DNA of 64,000 nucleotides from a virus. A program made the translations under genes and the position numbers. Below the pieces are notes generated by a model. It was not told the origin of the DNA, did no database searches, and saw nothing but the letters and a program-made list of their open reading frames with translations. Location of the stretch: IMG/VR virus record IMGVR_UViG_3300028840_005764, positions 78,862 through 142,861 of that record, one strand, 5' to 3'. Positions 39,201 to 47,480 of this stretch are shown one piece after another; within the stretch, counting starts at the first letter, position 1, and each line of letters begins with the position of its first letter.

Positions 39201-39575
39201 CTACGTCAGTTCCCAATAGAAGTTCATGGCCGTGAGGCCTGGTCTTTCTCCGTTCTTTGATGATGTACTGTGTATCACTTGTTCCCAACCAGCTTCCACA
39301 TATTTTTCGGCTACACGCTGTCTGACGTCATTTGAGTATTCGCCGCTTACGATAACTGTCATTGGATTTCGTATGGCTTGGTTATTTCTCTTTGCACATT
39401 GAACTAATTCTTTTATTTTTTCTTCAATCTCATTTATTAGTTTATCTACCATCGCGTATCTAGCTATTCCCCTAACTTCATCTGGGGTCGTGAGTTTGCG
39501 TTGGTTACTACGCTCTTTGATCCATTGCATCATTTTTGTGACTTCCAACATCATTTCTCGTTCTGATCTGCTCAT
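39201..39575 (-). CDS. Hypothetical helical protein
   Basis: 124 residues from ATG 39575 (MSRSEREMMLEVTKMMQ). Long helix then a globular end. No family recognised. Confidence 0.55.
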   Translation of the reverse strand: MSRSEREMMLEVTKMMQWIKERSNQRKLTTPDEVRGIARYAMVDKLINEIEEKIKELVQCAKRNNQAIRNPMTVIVSGEYSNDVRQRVAEKYVEAGWEQVIHSTSSKNGERPGLTAMNFYWELT

Positions 39576-39579
39576 TTTA

Positions 39580-39801
39580 TTACCTTTGTTCGTCAGGGTT
39601 ACAATCAAATCTTTCGCACAGTTTTCTGGCGTTCATCTCACCTAGGCCAGTGCATTTCTGTATCAGCCAGTAGAGAGGAGCTGGCGACATGAACCGCACA
39701 GTACGTACAAGACCTTCAAGTATTTCTTCATCAGAAGGTTTTGTTTTAAAACGACGTACATGTTCAACGACGACGTCTCTGTTTCTTTGATAACGATTCA
39801 T
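39580..39801 (-). CDS. Small protein, possibly HhH-like
   Basis: 73 residues from ATG 39801. CTGLGEMNARKLCERF suggests a helix-hairpin-helix-like GLG element; the N-terminus is basic. DNA contact possible. Weak call. Confidence 0.45.
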   Translation of the reverse strand: MNRYQRNRDVVVEHVRRFKTKPSDEEILEGLVRTVRFMSPAPLYWLIQKCTGLGEMNARKLCERFDCNPDEQR

Positions 39802-39805
39802 AATG

Positions 39806-40018
39806 CTATTCCTCTGGGAAATGACCATATGCCATCAGGCACAACAAATCATTTCTAAGTTTTTCCGTCAGTTCGTTTTCCGGATGCTTGTTGATCCACA
39901 GGAGCTTAGCCACATTGTATGCAGCGGCGACTGGATCTTTCAATGAATACATTACTTGTTTTCTTGTATATCCAAGTTGTTCATACAACTGGAACAACAT
40001 TTCAATTCTATTCATCAA
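39806..40018 (-). CDS. Small helical protein
   Basis: 70 residues, helical (MFQLYEQLGYTRKQVMYSL, PENELTEKLRNDLLCLMA). Overlaps its neighbour by 11 bp. Function unknown. Confidence 0.5.
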   Translation of the reverse strand: MMNRIEMLFQLYEQLGYTRKQVMYSLKDPVAAAYNVAKLLWINKHPENELTEKLRNDLLCLMAYGHFPEE

Positions 40019-40421
40019 TATGCCTCATTATTCTTTGGACGATGTTATTTCTGTACAGATAATCAGGGACTGAATTTGTTAATTCTGATCTGTATTCTTC
40101 ACACAATGTTTTAAGTTTTTTGTATTTTTTTATTACCAAAAATAATTCAGATATTTCATTTGGACTGAGTCTGACACCCTTCCCAACTTTTCTATTCTTG
40201 TGCATTCTTTCGAGCACAGGGCTCATATATGGCTTCTTTAGATTTACATACTCTTCTTGCAGGTATTTGACTTCTGCCTCGGCATTCGCGCATCGTACAG
40301 CCAATTCCTTGCACAAGGCATGGGCTCTTTCCAGGTCTTCTTGTTCCCTGGTCTTAGTGTGTTTGATTTTTTGTTGTTTTGCCCAGAGTTCCGACTGAGT
40401 ATCAGGATCTATTGGAGACAT
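40008..40421 (-). CDS. Coiled-coil protein
   Basis: 137 residues dominated by charged coiled coil (AEVKYLQEEYVNLKKP) with a possible globular end. May scaffold. Not recognised. Confidence 0.6.
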   Translation of the reverse strand: MSPIDPDTQSELWAKQQKIKHTKTREQEDLERAHALCKELAVRCANAEAEVKYLQEEYVNLKKPYMSPVLERMHKNRKVGKGVRLSPNEISELFLVIKKYKKLKTLCEEYRSELTNSVPDYLYRNNIVQRIMRHIDE

Positions 40422-40607
40422 TTATTTATCCTCTTCCGCGTTTTTTATCACTGAAAGGACATTCAATTGAGTTTTTTTCAATAAATCTTCAATAATTTTC
40501 AATTGATTTCTAAGTATTTCTTGATCTTTTTCTAGATTTTTTATCCTATTTTGTAATGCATTTATGATTTTTTCATCATTTTCCATTTGTTTTAACCAGA
40601 TTTTCAT
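40422..40607 (-). CDS. Small coiled-coil protein
   Basis: 61 residues, one heptad-rich helix (ALQNRIKNLEKDQEILRNQ). Probably an oligomerisation factor or small cofactor of a neighbouring protein. Confidence 0.5.
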   Translation of the reverse strand: MKIWLKQMENDEKIINALQNRIKNLEKDQEILRNQLKIIEDLLKKTQLNVLSVIKNAEEDK

Positions 40608-40791
40608 AGAATTTGTGAGTATTTTCCTCTATTTCTTTTTGTTTTTCTTTAGGATATTCCCATAGATGACCGAATCTTTTATCTTCATTGCACTTAGCAC
40701 ATCTCCAGTATGGTGCCTCGTTATACAACTTCATCAGGATACTGCAGTTCAAACAGACAGGAGGCCCCAGTCCCATTACTTTTCCTTTCAC
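40576..40791 (-). CDS. Zinc-ribbon protein
   Basis: 71 residues with CLNCS and CAKC pairs and a lysine/glutamate-rich tail. Overlaps the preceding gene by 32 bp. Function unknown. Confidence 0.55.
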   Translation of the reverse strand: MKGKVMGLGPPVCLNCSILMKLYNEAPYWRCAKCNEDKRFGHLWEYPKEKQKEIEENTHKFYENLVKTNGK

Positions 40792-41429
40792 TATACACCG
40801 ATTGCACTGGTTATTTTTCTATGTTCTTTGAACGCCGCATCATATGGCTCGCGTTTTTCTTTCCATAGCTTTACGTCTTCTGCCGTAATTTTCTTGTCAC
40901 CAGTCAAGTCTTTGAACCAAGACCATGTTTTTTCGTCATATGGATCAATAAATTTTTCTGCCATAGCTATATAATATCCGTCTTTAACCAATCCCATAAT
41001 GCAAGCATTGGTTATTTCGTATTCAAAAGCTGTTTTGTTCATAAGCACATAATCATCTTCGTTCCAAAACTCTTGGTCGCATGCGATTTCGATTTTCTTT
41101 GCAGAATGCGCGAGTCCGTTGAATGTACCTGACCGTAAATTAGATTTCAATTTTCTATTACGTAGTGTACATGTGATTTTCTTTATATGTTTTCGTAGAG
41201 AATTTGTATTGAATGGATGAGGCCCCATATCAGAAAGATATAGTGATAGTATTCTTTGTATTTGAGTTTGTGATATTTTCAATCCTTTATCAACAGTAAA
41301 GGACATTCCTTCCACTGTGAAATCAACTAATATTTTTCTAGTGATTAATGTTATTGTTAATATCATTACTGGTATCAATAAAATTGAAAATACAAAAACA
41401 ATGATAACTGCAACTGAAGCGGCGTTCAT
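40791..41429 (-). CDS. Membrane-anchored hypothetical protein
   Basis: 212 residues from ATG 41429. Strong N-terminal transmembrane segment (VAVIIVFVFSILLIPVMILT), then a mixed domain with LTGDKKITAEDVKLWK, an EF-hand-like phrase without clear calcium ligands. Not recognised. Confidence 0.6.
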   Translation of the reverse strand: MNAASVAVIIVFVFSILLIPVMILTITLITRKILVDFTVEGMSFTVDKGLKISQTQIQRILSLYLSDMGPHPFNTNSLRKHIKKITCTLRNRKLKSNLRSGTFNGLAHSAKKIEIACDQEFWNEDDYVLMNKTAFEYEITNACIMGLVKDGYYIAMAEKFIDPYDEKTWSWFKDLTGDKKITAEDVKLWKEKREPYDAAFKEHRKITSAIGV

Positions 41430-41749
41430 GTCAATAACCACCTGTTGACGTTTTTGCCAGTTCTTGTGCAGAGTATTTTACCATCTTGTTTCACTAGTTC
41501 CATACGCTCAAGTTCGCGCAGTTTTCTATGAACGTCACTGTGCTTTGGCGATACGTTACTCATCCAGATATTGATCTCGAATGCCGTCATTCCATTAGGA
41601 TAAATATTCTTATGTTTGTACATGGCCGAGTACACCTCGACCTGGCGTTCGGTAAGCTTGCCAGATGCTATCAGCTTGTTGTACGCCTCCTGCTGGCGTC
41701 TGCGTGCTTCGAGCACGTCACTGGTTGGTTCTAGTGTCATGGCCTCCAT
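41426..41749 (-). CDS. Winged-helix-like protein
   Basis: 107 residues. The pattern LTERQVEVYSAMYKHKNIY, AFEINIWMSNVSPKHSDVHR, LRELERMELVKQDG is a typical winged helix (helix 2, recognition helix, wing). Likely transcription regulator; overlaps the membrane-protein gene by 4 bp. Confidence 0.6.
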   Translation of the reverse strand: MEAMTLEPTSDVLEARRRQQEAYNKLIASGKLTERQVEVYSAMYKHKNIYPNGMTAFEINIWMSNVSPKHSDVHRKLRELERMELVKQDGKILCTRTGKNVNRWLLT

Positions 41750-41752
41750 CGG

Positions 41753-42022
41753 CTACTCCTTCGGGCAGCAGCGATACTCTGTGCCGCCATAATGGTTCCT
41801 GACATGACGCTCACAGTTCAAGCATACTTCGTTTGTGGGATCATCTCCACGCTCAAAGCGATGTGATTGTAGAGTCAGCATATTTGAACGAGCGTCTTGT
41901 TCCAGGATTTTCATGGCGTAGGAATTTGCTTGTTGTAGATCACTTAGCAATATTTTTGTAGTGCTATGTAATTTGCCAAAACTCGTATGGACTTCAATAT
42001 ATGTAACAATTTCTTCCGGCAT
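41753..42022 (-). CDS. Zinc-containing hypothetical protein
   Basis: 89 residues from ATG 42022; C-terminal CLNCERHVRNH...CC could bind zinc. Not recognised. Confidence 0.5.
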   Translation of the reverse strand: MPEEIVTYIEVHTSFGKLHSTTKILLSDLQQANSYAMKILEQDARSNMLTLQSHRFERGDDPTNEVCLNCERHVRNHYGGTEYRCCPKE

Positions 42023-42033
42023 AATAATCACCA

Positions 42034-42234
42034 TTAACTACTGGCTTTGATGAATTTCTTCAGCAGCAGACGTAGTTTCTTTGCGTCTTCAACCGTCAGC
42101 ATGCACGGTACATAACCGTAGTCAATGCGTTGGGTACGTGAAAAAAGTATGGCTCGTTTCTTTTGTTTTGTGCAATGGCATAGATACAGAGTGCCTGTCT
42201 CTGTTTCTACTGCGCCATATGTTTTTTGACTCAT
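42034..42234 (-). CDS. Small hypothetical protein
   Basis: 66 residues with CHC and a helical C-terminus (KKLRLLLKKFIKAS). Overlaps by 4 bp with the next gene. Function unknown. Confidence 0.5.
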   Translation of the reverse strand: MSQKTYGAVETETGTLYLCHCTKQKKRAILFSRTQRIDYGYVPCMLTVEDAKKLRLLLKKFIKASS

Positions 42235-42434
42235 ATTTTACTCTTTGGGCTATCAGATACTATAATCTCTTTGGTGTCGCCACATTTTCGGCAGTAAAGC
42301 ATAGAGTATGTTATTGTGTGGTCATAGGCAGGGGTACCTAATCCAGTTGTTTGCCCATTCATTTTATAATAATTAGCTCTGACGATGTGGTATTCATGGC
42401 CTGTTTCTCTGCAACTTGCTGCTGTGTGTCCCAT
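42231..42434 (-). CDS. Small hypothetical protein with CxxC
   Basis: 67 residues; CRKCGDTK near the end, plus C and H residues near the start. Possibly a zinc knuckle. Not recognised. Confidence 0.5.
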   Translation of the reverse strand: MGHTAASCRETGHEYHIVRANYYKMNGQTTGLGTPAYDHTITYSMLYCRKCGDTKEIIVSDSPKSKI

Positions 42435-42459
42435 TAGTATTGTTCCTCCATATGATGTG

Positions 42460-42753
42460 TTATTCCAATACTATATGCGCTTTTAGCGGTATTACTATTC
42501 TTTCATTTGGTTCAAATTCTATCTGACCATCGTTTAAGCGAACTACTTGTGTCTTATCGCGACTGGCTGCTGCTTGTTTTTTGTTTGTTGGCTTTGATGA
42601 TATTTTCATGAATACATATAAATAATTATCGTCTTCATCTGGCTCTTCAGCTTCATAGTCCTCTAATTCATTTGGATATGTAAAAACTTCTCCATGTTTT
42701 ATTCGTTCTAAAGTGGCTGCTGGTTGCGTTACTCTTCTATCTTTCACCTGCAT
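42460..42753 (-). CDS. Beta-rich protein similar to the 37893 product
   Basis: 97 residues. The segment LERIKHGEVFTYP and later strands match the layout of the 37893 protein (GEVFYVG). Probably paralogous beta proteins. Function unknown. Confidence 0.5.
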   Translation of the reverse strand: MQVKDRRVTQPAATLERIKHGEVFTYPNELEDYEAEEPDEDDNYLYVFMKISSKPTNKKQAAASRDKTQVVRLNDGQIEFEPNERIVIPLKAHIVLE

Positions 42754-43009
42754 CTTTTTCTCCTCTTATAACAAATTCGTTTCTTATTGTATCAGTATTA
42801 TTCATTTTTTGTGTTGCTAACAAACAATAATAATGTGCTCCTATTGTGACACGTCGCCCTTTATGACCACCAGACTTGTAAGCAGGTCGCACCATGAGCT
42901 CACAATCTGTTTGATCTTCGCCACAAATAAAACATGTCAATGATGGATCGCCATCTTCATATATTTTCAATACTAGAGAATTTGTTAACTCTTGTTTGGA
43001 TCCTGACAT
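42737..43009 (-). CDS. Zinc-ribbon protein
   Basis: 90 residues with CFICG and CELM/CLL pairs and a C-terminal basic tail. Overlaps its upstream neighbour by 16 bp. Unknown function. Confidence 0.55.
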   Translation of the reverse strand: MSGSKQELTNSLVLKIYEDGDPSLTCFICGEDQTDCELMVRPAYKSGGHKGRRVTIGAHYYCLLATQKMNNTDTIRNEFVIRGEKDAGER

Positions 43010-43080
43010 CCTGCTTCCTTCAACATTCGCAGTATTTCAGGTGGGTCGCCCCAAGCTGGATCTAGATTATTTACTTTCAA
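42985..43080 (-). CDS. Possible 31-residue protein with TTG start
   Basis: TTG at 43080, NNLDPAWGDPPEILRMLK, then GCQDPNKS. It overlaps both neighbours (14 and 25 bp) and has no strong ribosome site, but the sequence looks protein-like. Tentative. Confidence 0.35.
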   Translation of the reverse strand: MKVNNLDPAWGDPPEILRMLKEAGCQDPNKS

Positions 43081-43471
43081 TATCGCCACCAATAATGACT
43101 TTGCCGGTAGATTTAAGCCCATTTAAAACTGTATCTAAATCCTTACCCTTGAATCGATGACGATGTTGATGTTCTGGCGCGTCGTCTTTGCCTAAAGCAC
43201 GCAACGCTCGTAATACAATCCAATTCTTGGAAACTTCTTGAGTATCTACTTTTTGCCAAATTTCTTCTAGGGCTTTTTTCATTCTGTCGTTTTTATCAAG
43301 CAAATCTCCATAATTTCTCCATGCATCACGTTCGTTGGCGGCGTGTTCAAAAGCTTCAAGTGCCTTGATCATCAGCTGAGCCAGAATGAAATCTGGAGTA
43401 TCAGATACATTTTCGAGCGTGTATGTGTTGATCAATTTTTCCAGATCTTTTCTGAATCCTTGGTTGCTCAT
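43067..43471 (-). CDS. Phage protein similar to small FRKDLE-type products
   Basis: 134 residues from ATG 43471 (MSNQGFRKDLEKLINTYT). Opening, the TPDFILAQ motif and AWRNYG resemble a common small phage protein of unknown role. Function unknown. Confidence 0.6.
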   Translation of the reverse strand: MSNQGFRKDLEKLINTYTLENVSDTPDFILAQLMIKALEAFEHAANERDAWRNYGDLLDKNDRMKKALEEIWQKVDTQEVSKNWIVLRALRALGKDDAPEHQHRHRFKGKDLDTVLNGLKSTGKVIIGGDIESK

Positions 43472-43479
43472 GATCCACC

Positions 43480-43689
43480 TCAATACAGGACAGCCTCTAC
43501 ACCACCAACGATGAAACGTTTATTTTGTCCGAAAACTGTTTGGTCTAGCATACACACATTGATATTTTGTGGTGTAATACCATATTTCTTTTCAAACTCA
43601 TTAATAACATCTTGAATTACTCTAGATAGATCATGTTCTAGTTCTGCTTTGGCTTCTTTCAGCTGATTGATATGAACTGACAGATCCAT
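43480..43689 (-). CDS. Small helical protein
   Basis: 69 residues; coiled-coil start (AKAELEHDLSRVIQD) then beta tail (CMLDQTVFGQNKRF). Not recognised. Confidence 0.5.
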   Translation of the reverse strand: MDLSVHINQLKEAKAELEHDLSRVIQDVINEFEKKYGITPQNINVCMLDQTVFGQNKRFIVGGVEAVLY

Positions 43690-43704
43690 TGTTAGCTCCT
43701 ATAT

Positions 43705-44013
43705 CTATATTGGTGTTCTTACGGTTGCGCTCTTGAACGGCCAACCAATACATACATTGACCATTACTTTTCTACCATTTAGGTTTGTTGCTTTTACTTT
43801 ATATAATGCAGCATCATTTTTGTTACATCCTCTGAATCCGACGAGAAATATTGATTTATCAAGTATTTCAATATCTGTGAATCCTAGTATTTCCACAGCT
43901 TTTATAGCTTGGTCTTTTGTTGTACATGCGCCTCTAGCTAATGAAAATGATATTATTAATATAAGTGTTATGTAGAATATTGTTGTCGTTATAGATTGTT
44001 TTTTACGCATCAA
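43705..44013 (-). CDS. Secreted or periplasmic small protein
   Basis: 102 residues with a lysine-rich start and hydrophobic stretch (TTTIFYITLILIISFSL) then ARGACTT, a signal peptide cleavage-like site. The mature part is beta-rich. Overlaps the next gene by 11 bp. Function unknown. Confidence 0.6.
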   Translation of the reverse strand: MMRKKQSITTTIFYITLILIISFSLARGACTTKDQAIKAVEILGFTDIEILDKSIFLVGFRGCNKNDAALYKVKATNLNGRKVMVNVCIGWPFKSATVRTPI

Positions 44014-44254
44014 ATTTCCCGTTTATTATTGAATCTAATATTTTACACGCAAGGTGATCGGCATCAGTGAGTGTTATATCTCCAGGGCCATATCTCCATA
44101 TCATATCGTTTATTCCACGTTTTAATTCTGATACGTTGTCTGGTTCTAATTCTTTTGGTGTTGGTTCTGCTGATGTGGTTGGAGGAAATCCAAATCGTCT
44201 ACGTTCTGATTTAGAAAGCGCACCGGCAGGGCCGCCTTTTGGTGAATCGTCCAT
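44003..44254 (-). CDS. Hypothetical protein
   Basis: 83 residues, proline-rich in the middle (PPTTSAEPTPKELEP) and helical at the end. Not recognised. Confidence 0.5.
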   Translation of the reverse strand: MDDSPKGGPAGALSKSERRRFGFPPTTSAEPTPKELEPDNVSELKRGINDMIWRYGPGDITLTDADHLACKILDSIINGKFDA

Positions 44255-44255
44255 A

Positions 44256-44666
44256 TCAACCGCCTCCTGTTTCAGCCAAAATCTTCTTGTAATAACTCAC
44301 TAGCTCGTCGATATTTTCTTTGTTTTTGATGAGGCTCATGGCTTTCAGCGCACGTCTTTGTTCTTTGGCGTCAAGCCATTGATTATCTTTGTACTCTTTT
44401 TTCAAATCTTTCTTTTGTTCTCGGTACACATCAATCTCAGCGTCGATAGCGTTGATCGAGCGGATGAAGTCCGCGATGAGCTGTTCTTTGCTTCTGGATG
44501 TGTCTTCTGGCTCGGCTTCCGCCTCTTGTTGCAGCTTGGCGGCTATGGCCTTGCGCAGTGCTTTCTTCTTGGTGGTATCATCGTACGGCACGTCATAGAC
44601 TCGTGCCATTTTTTTAAGTTGTTTTTTTGAAAGTTCTTCAAGATTCTTTGGTATTTGATTCGTCAT
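44256..44666 (-). CDS. Helical hypothetical protein with SAP-like start
   Basis: 136 residues from ATG 44666. IPKNLEELSKKQLKKMARVY looks like a SAP- or Rho-N-type helix pair; a coiled coil follows (YREQKKDLKKEYKD). May bind nucleic acid. Function unknown. Confidence 0.55.
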   Translation of the reverse strand: MTNQIPKNLEELSKKQLKKMARVYDVPYDDTTKKKALRKAIAAKLQQEAEAEPEDTSRSKEQLIADFIRSINAIDAEIDVYREQKKDLKKEYKDNQWLDAKEQRRALKAMSLIKNKENIDELVSYYKKILAETGGG

Positions 44667-44808
44667 CATCAACCTCTTCACTCAAAATGAGTCTCAGCTT
44701 TGGTTGTTTGCCAGCCGGCGGAATTGGAGTGTCATGTGGTGATTCGTTTTCATAGTGTAGAAAAACTTTCAACCACTTCTTCTTGAATTCTTTCCAATTT
44801 ATGACCAT
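44638..44808 (-). CDS. 56-residue hypothetical protein
   Basis: ATG at 44808, MVINWKEFKKKWLKVFLH, proline-rich middle and acidic tail (SEEVDDDESN). Overlaps both neighbours: 29 bp into the gene starting at 44666 and 10 bp before. Good protein character and AT-rich codons. Confidence 0.5.
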   Translation of the reverse strand: MVINWKEFKKKWLKVFLHYENESPHDTPIPPAGKQPKLRLILSEEVDDDESNTKES

Positions 44809-45122
44809 TGTATTTCTTCTCTTTTATGACAATAATGTTCTATGATTTGTTCTTTTGTAAATTGGCTTTCATGGGGACCGGCCCGGTTGTTGGATATGAT
44901 CTCATCAGCAGTATCTCCATACATACTGCTGCTTCCGTTTTTTTCTACACGCGCAAGACGTTGTTCAAGTTCTGTAAGACCTCGTTTGCCATATTCTTCT
45001 TTATAGTATTCCTTGAATTCTTCTAACGACAAACCAAAAGTCGCTGGTGCGTCTACAACAGTAGACCACTCCATGTACCAGTCGTGTTCTCCGTCATTCA
45101 GCTTGATTATGAATCTGGGCAT
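44799..45122 (-). CDS. Hypothetical protein
   Basis: 107 residues from ATG 45122. Helical (LSLEEFKEYYKEEYGKRGL). No recognised domain. Confidence 0.5.
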   Translation of the reverse strand: MPRFIIKLNDGEHDWYMEWSTVVDAPATFGLSLEEFKEYYKEEYGKRGLTELEQRLARVEKNGSSSMYGDTADEIISNNRAGPHESQFTKEQIIEHYCHKREEIQWS

Positions 45123-45331
45123 TCTTCTACCTCTGCCGCGTCTAACCACGCGGCATACGTGTGTTCAAATGTACCGTGATCATCGGGATGTAATTCTATT
45201 ATCATACCACTTTTGAGTATTACTTTAACTATTGTGCCACTACTCCATGAATCTGTTTTACTCATGTAATCGATATTATTGAATGGTATGATTGTTCCAA
45301 ATTTTGATTGGAAAAAATTGCTAGGCATCAT
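45107..45331 (-). CDS. Small hypothetical protein
   Basis: 74 residues, beta-rich (GTIVKVILKSGMIIELHPDD). Overlaps its upstream neighbour by 11 bp. Not recognised. Confidence 0.5.
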   Translation of the reverse strand: MMPSNFFQSKFGTIIPFNNIDYMSKTDSWSSGTIVKVILKSGMIIELHPDDHGTFEHTYAAWLDAAEVEECPDS

Positions 45332-45851
45332 CCCCCTCCCTTATCCAAAATTCGCACAGTTTGGAGAAGTGTTTGGTACTCAGGTATATTGGAAGATCTT
45401 TCACTGGTTTTTTATGATGTGCAAGATACGGGATGATATCCCAATCCTCTCCAGCCTCGAATCTTGAAGCTGCTGCACAAAGGATTTTTTGAGCTTTTTC
45501 TGGTTCGTTGAAAAATCTCAGTATGTTGTCTAGATTTTTCCATTCTTCTGCTATTGGCCAATCGACAACTTTGTCTTCTTTGCACCTGTCTCTTGCCGCG
45601 TTTTGAGACACTAGCGCATAGAAAATTCGTGTTCGTAGATTACAGTGGCCTATGGTCGGGGTCTTTGGCTTCTCTAATCCATATGCTTTGCCGAGCGCCC
45701 ACGCGTAGTTCGGGCAAATATTGACAAATGCCAGTGCATGGTGAAGATATGCTTCTCTGATTTCATCTTCTTCCAACTCCCCATATTTTGATTTCATTCC
45801 TTCTGAGCGCCACATTTGTCTGATCACGGCCAGAGCTGCATTGTCATTCAT
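45321..45851 (-). CDS. Hypothetical helical protein
   Basis: 176 residues from ATG 45851. Repeated helices with aromatic and acidic residues (DEIREAYLHHALAFVN) resemble TPR-like packing. No catalytic motif. Function unknown. Confidence 0.55.
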   Translation of the reverse strand: MNDNAALAVIRQMWRSEGMKSKYGELEEDEIREAYLHHALAFVNICPNYAWALGKAYGLEKPKTPTIGHCNLRTRIFYALVSQNAARDRCKEDKVVDWPIAEEWKNLDNILRFFNEPEKAQKILCAAASRFEAGEDWDIIPYLAHHKKPVKDLPIYLSTKHFSKLCEFWIREGDDA

Positions 45852-45852
45852 A

Positions 45853-46053
45853 TCAGTCCCTCTTGTAGGTTTTCTCAATATAGTCTTTGGCTTCTTTTAA
45901 TGTCTGGAAGTTGTGTGTAGATACAGGCCCAAATGCACCGAAAATATCTTTGCCATAATCTAATACATAACCGTAGTTATATTTGTCGTCTTGAAAGAAA
46001 TGTCGGAAGTTGCCGCGAGGAGAACGCCATATTGGTTTCGATCTTTTTCTCAT
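45853..46053 (-). CDS. Small basic protein
   Basis: 66 residues; aromatic and basic (RRSKPIWRSPRGNFRHFF-like start), then NFQTLKEAKDYIEKTY. Possibly a small nucleic acid binding protein. Weak call. Confidence 0.5.
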   Translation of the reverse strand: MRKRSKPIWRSPRGNFRHFFQDDKYNYGYVLDYGKDIFGAFGPVSTHNFQTLKEAKDYIEKTYKRD

Positions 46054-46493
46054 GGAAATTTTCTCCTACCGGCGTCATCTTTGCCATATTTATCAAGGCA
46101 ATAATCACACTCCTTATTACCACGAAATCCTTCTTCATCTAGAACTTGTTTTTCTAGTTCACAAAACCACCAACGAAGATTTTGTCGTGGTTCGTTGCTA
46201 AAACCATGCTCTACAGCAGACAAATTACTAGATGCAAATTTGCCGTATCTCATAAACTCAAGTGCTCGCATGACGCCGAATGCCTCACAGTACCATGGGC
46301 AATTGCAGGATAAAGAGACTCTGTCTGTGTCTTCACCGTGATTTCTGAGAGCGTCCCTGGACGCGTGTAGCAGTGCTTTGATAGTGCTTTCTGTTTCTTT
46401 GATTATGACATCTGTCAATTTTTTTAGTCTGACTGTTGACGTCAAGCCTTCGCGAAAGTATTTTGGTTTGTTGTTATTTGGTAATGAGCTCAT
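46050..46493 (-). CDS. Hypothetical protein with cysteine pairs
   Basis: 147 residues with NCPWYCEAFG and CDYC segments and a lysine/aspartate-rich tail. Not recognised. Confidence 0.5.
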   Translation of the reverse strand: MSSLPNNNKPKYFREGLTSTVRLKKLTDVIIKETESTIKALLHASRDALRNHGEDTDRVSLSCNCPWYCEAFGVMRALEFMRYGKFASSNLSAVEHGFSNEPRQNLRWWFCELEKQVLDEEGFRGNKECDYCLDKYGKDDAGRRKFP

Positions 46494-46496
46494 TTA

Positions 46497-46721
46497 TTAC
46501 CTCTCGATCGTATCGCCAGCTGGAATAACTTCTACTTCTATATATGGAAAATGTTTTTTTACATACGCCACACCACATCTATATGCAACATCAAACGATA
46601 ATGTAAGTGGTTCTATACTGACGTGCGCCGGGAATGGAGAAGGAAAATTAGTTTTTAAAAAGACTTTGTCAGTTGCGTGTGCCAGTATAACTGTGGCTTT
46701 AACAAATCGTAGACCGTACAT
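46497..46721 (-). CDS. Hypothetical beta-rich protein
   Basis: 74 residues with a beta pattern (MYGLRFVKATVILAHATD). Starts next to the gene ending at 46721. Not recognised. Confidence 0.5.
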   Translation of the reverse strand: MYGLRFVKATVILAHATDKVFLKTNFPSPFPAHVSIEPLTLSFDVAYRCGVAYVKKHFPYIEVEVIPAGDTIER

Positions 46722-47095
46722 TATATTATTCCTATATATTTAAGTAAAGCCATGGCGATTAGAACAAATAATGATAATACACCAATTACAATACATATTA
46801 GAACGAATGCGACTATGATTTCTATTATTGTAAAACCTTTATTTAGATTTGATTTATTTCTTTTTATTAATTTCATTATCTCGTCTATCTTTACTTCTAC
46901 AGCTCCAGCGGCTATTGCTTTTTCTTGAAGCTGTTCATCAAGCTCATAGCAAGGATGTAATTTTGTATTTAAGAATTTCGAACGATCCAATCCAAGTTTT
47001 TCTTCAGCAAACTTATGAAGGAATTTGACATCACCATCAGATATTAGTTTTTGATTATGTATCATCATCTTTTTTGGGCGCGGATATAGCGGCAT
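46721..47095 (-). CDS. Membrane protein with YPRPK tag and prepilin-like motif
   Basis: 124 residues. Opens MPLYPRPKK, a peptide tag shared with other proteins here. About residues 85-105 read NKGFTIIEIIVAFVLIC, resembling the type IV prepilin/N-methylation motif, and lie in a C-terminal hydrophobic helix. No signal peptide precedes it, so export is uncertain. Function unknown. Confidence 0.6.
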   Translation of the reverse strand: MPLYPRPKKMMIHNQKLISDGDVKFLHKFAEEKLGLDRSKFLNTKLHPCYELDEQLQEKAIAAGAVEVKIDEIMKLIKRNKSNLNKGFTIIEIIVAFVLICIVIGVLSLFVLIAMALLKYIGII

Positions 47096-47444
47096 CTTTT
47101 CCTCTGTTCTTTTTGAAGCAATTGCGTATTACTTGCATCTTCCAATATGTGTCAATCAGAATGCAAAGTTGACGTACAGATACATCTATTGTAGCTGTGT
47201 CGCCGTTCATGGTGCGCATGCCATAATCGGCTTCAGAAAGTAATCTCGTTATTTCTTTGTCATTGAGAGTGCTGTAATCTTGATCTCTAGCACATGTGAT
47301 GAGATTGACTAATTTCTTTTGATCGTTGTCTGATAGAAGCGGTGTTTCTATCTCTTTCAAATCTCCAGTTGAAATGTAGAACGTATGTGTTTTCGCACGT
47401 GGATATTTTTGTTTTTCCGCGTGTTTTTTTATTTTGTACGGCAT
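47055..47444 (-). CDS. Hypothetical protein with basic start
   Basis: 129 residues; basic opening (MPYKIKKHAEKQKYPRAK, a tag-like YPRAK) then a helical body (LSDNDQKKLVNLITCARD). Promoter-like GGTATATAA lies just upstream (47466-47471 on the minus strand). Not recognised. Confidence 0.55.
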   Translation of the reverse strand: MPYKIKKHAEKQKYPRAKTHTFYISTGDLKEIETPLLSDNDQKKLVNLITCARDQDYSTLNDKEITRLLSEADYGMRTMNGDTATIDVSVRQLCILIDTYWKMQVIRNCFKKNRGKDAAISAPKKDDDT

Positions 47445-47480
47445 GGCGATAACCTCCGACGGTTATATACCACAATGCCT

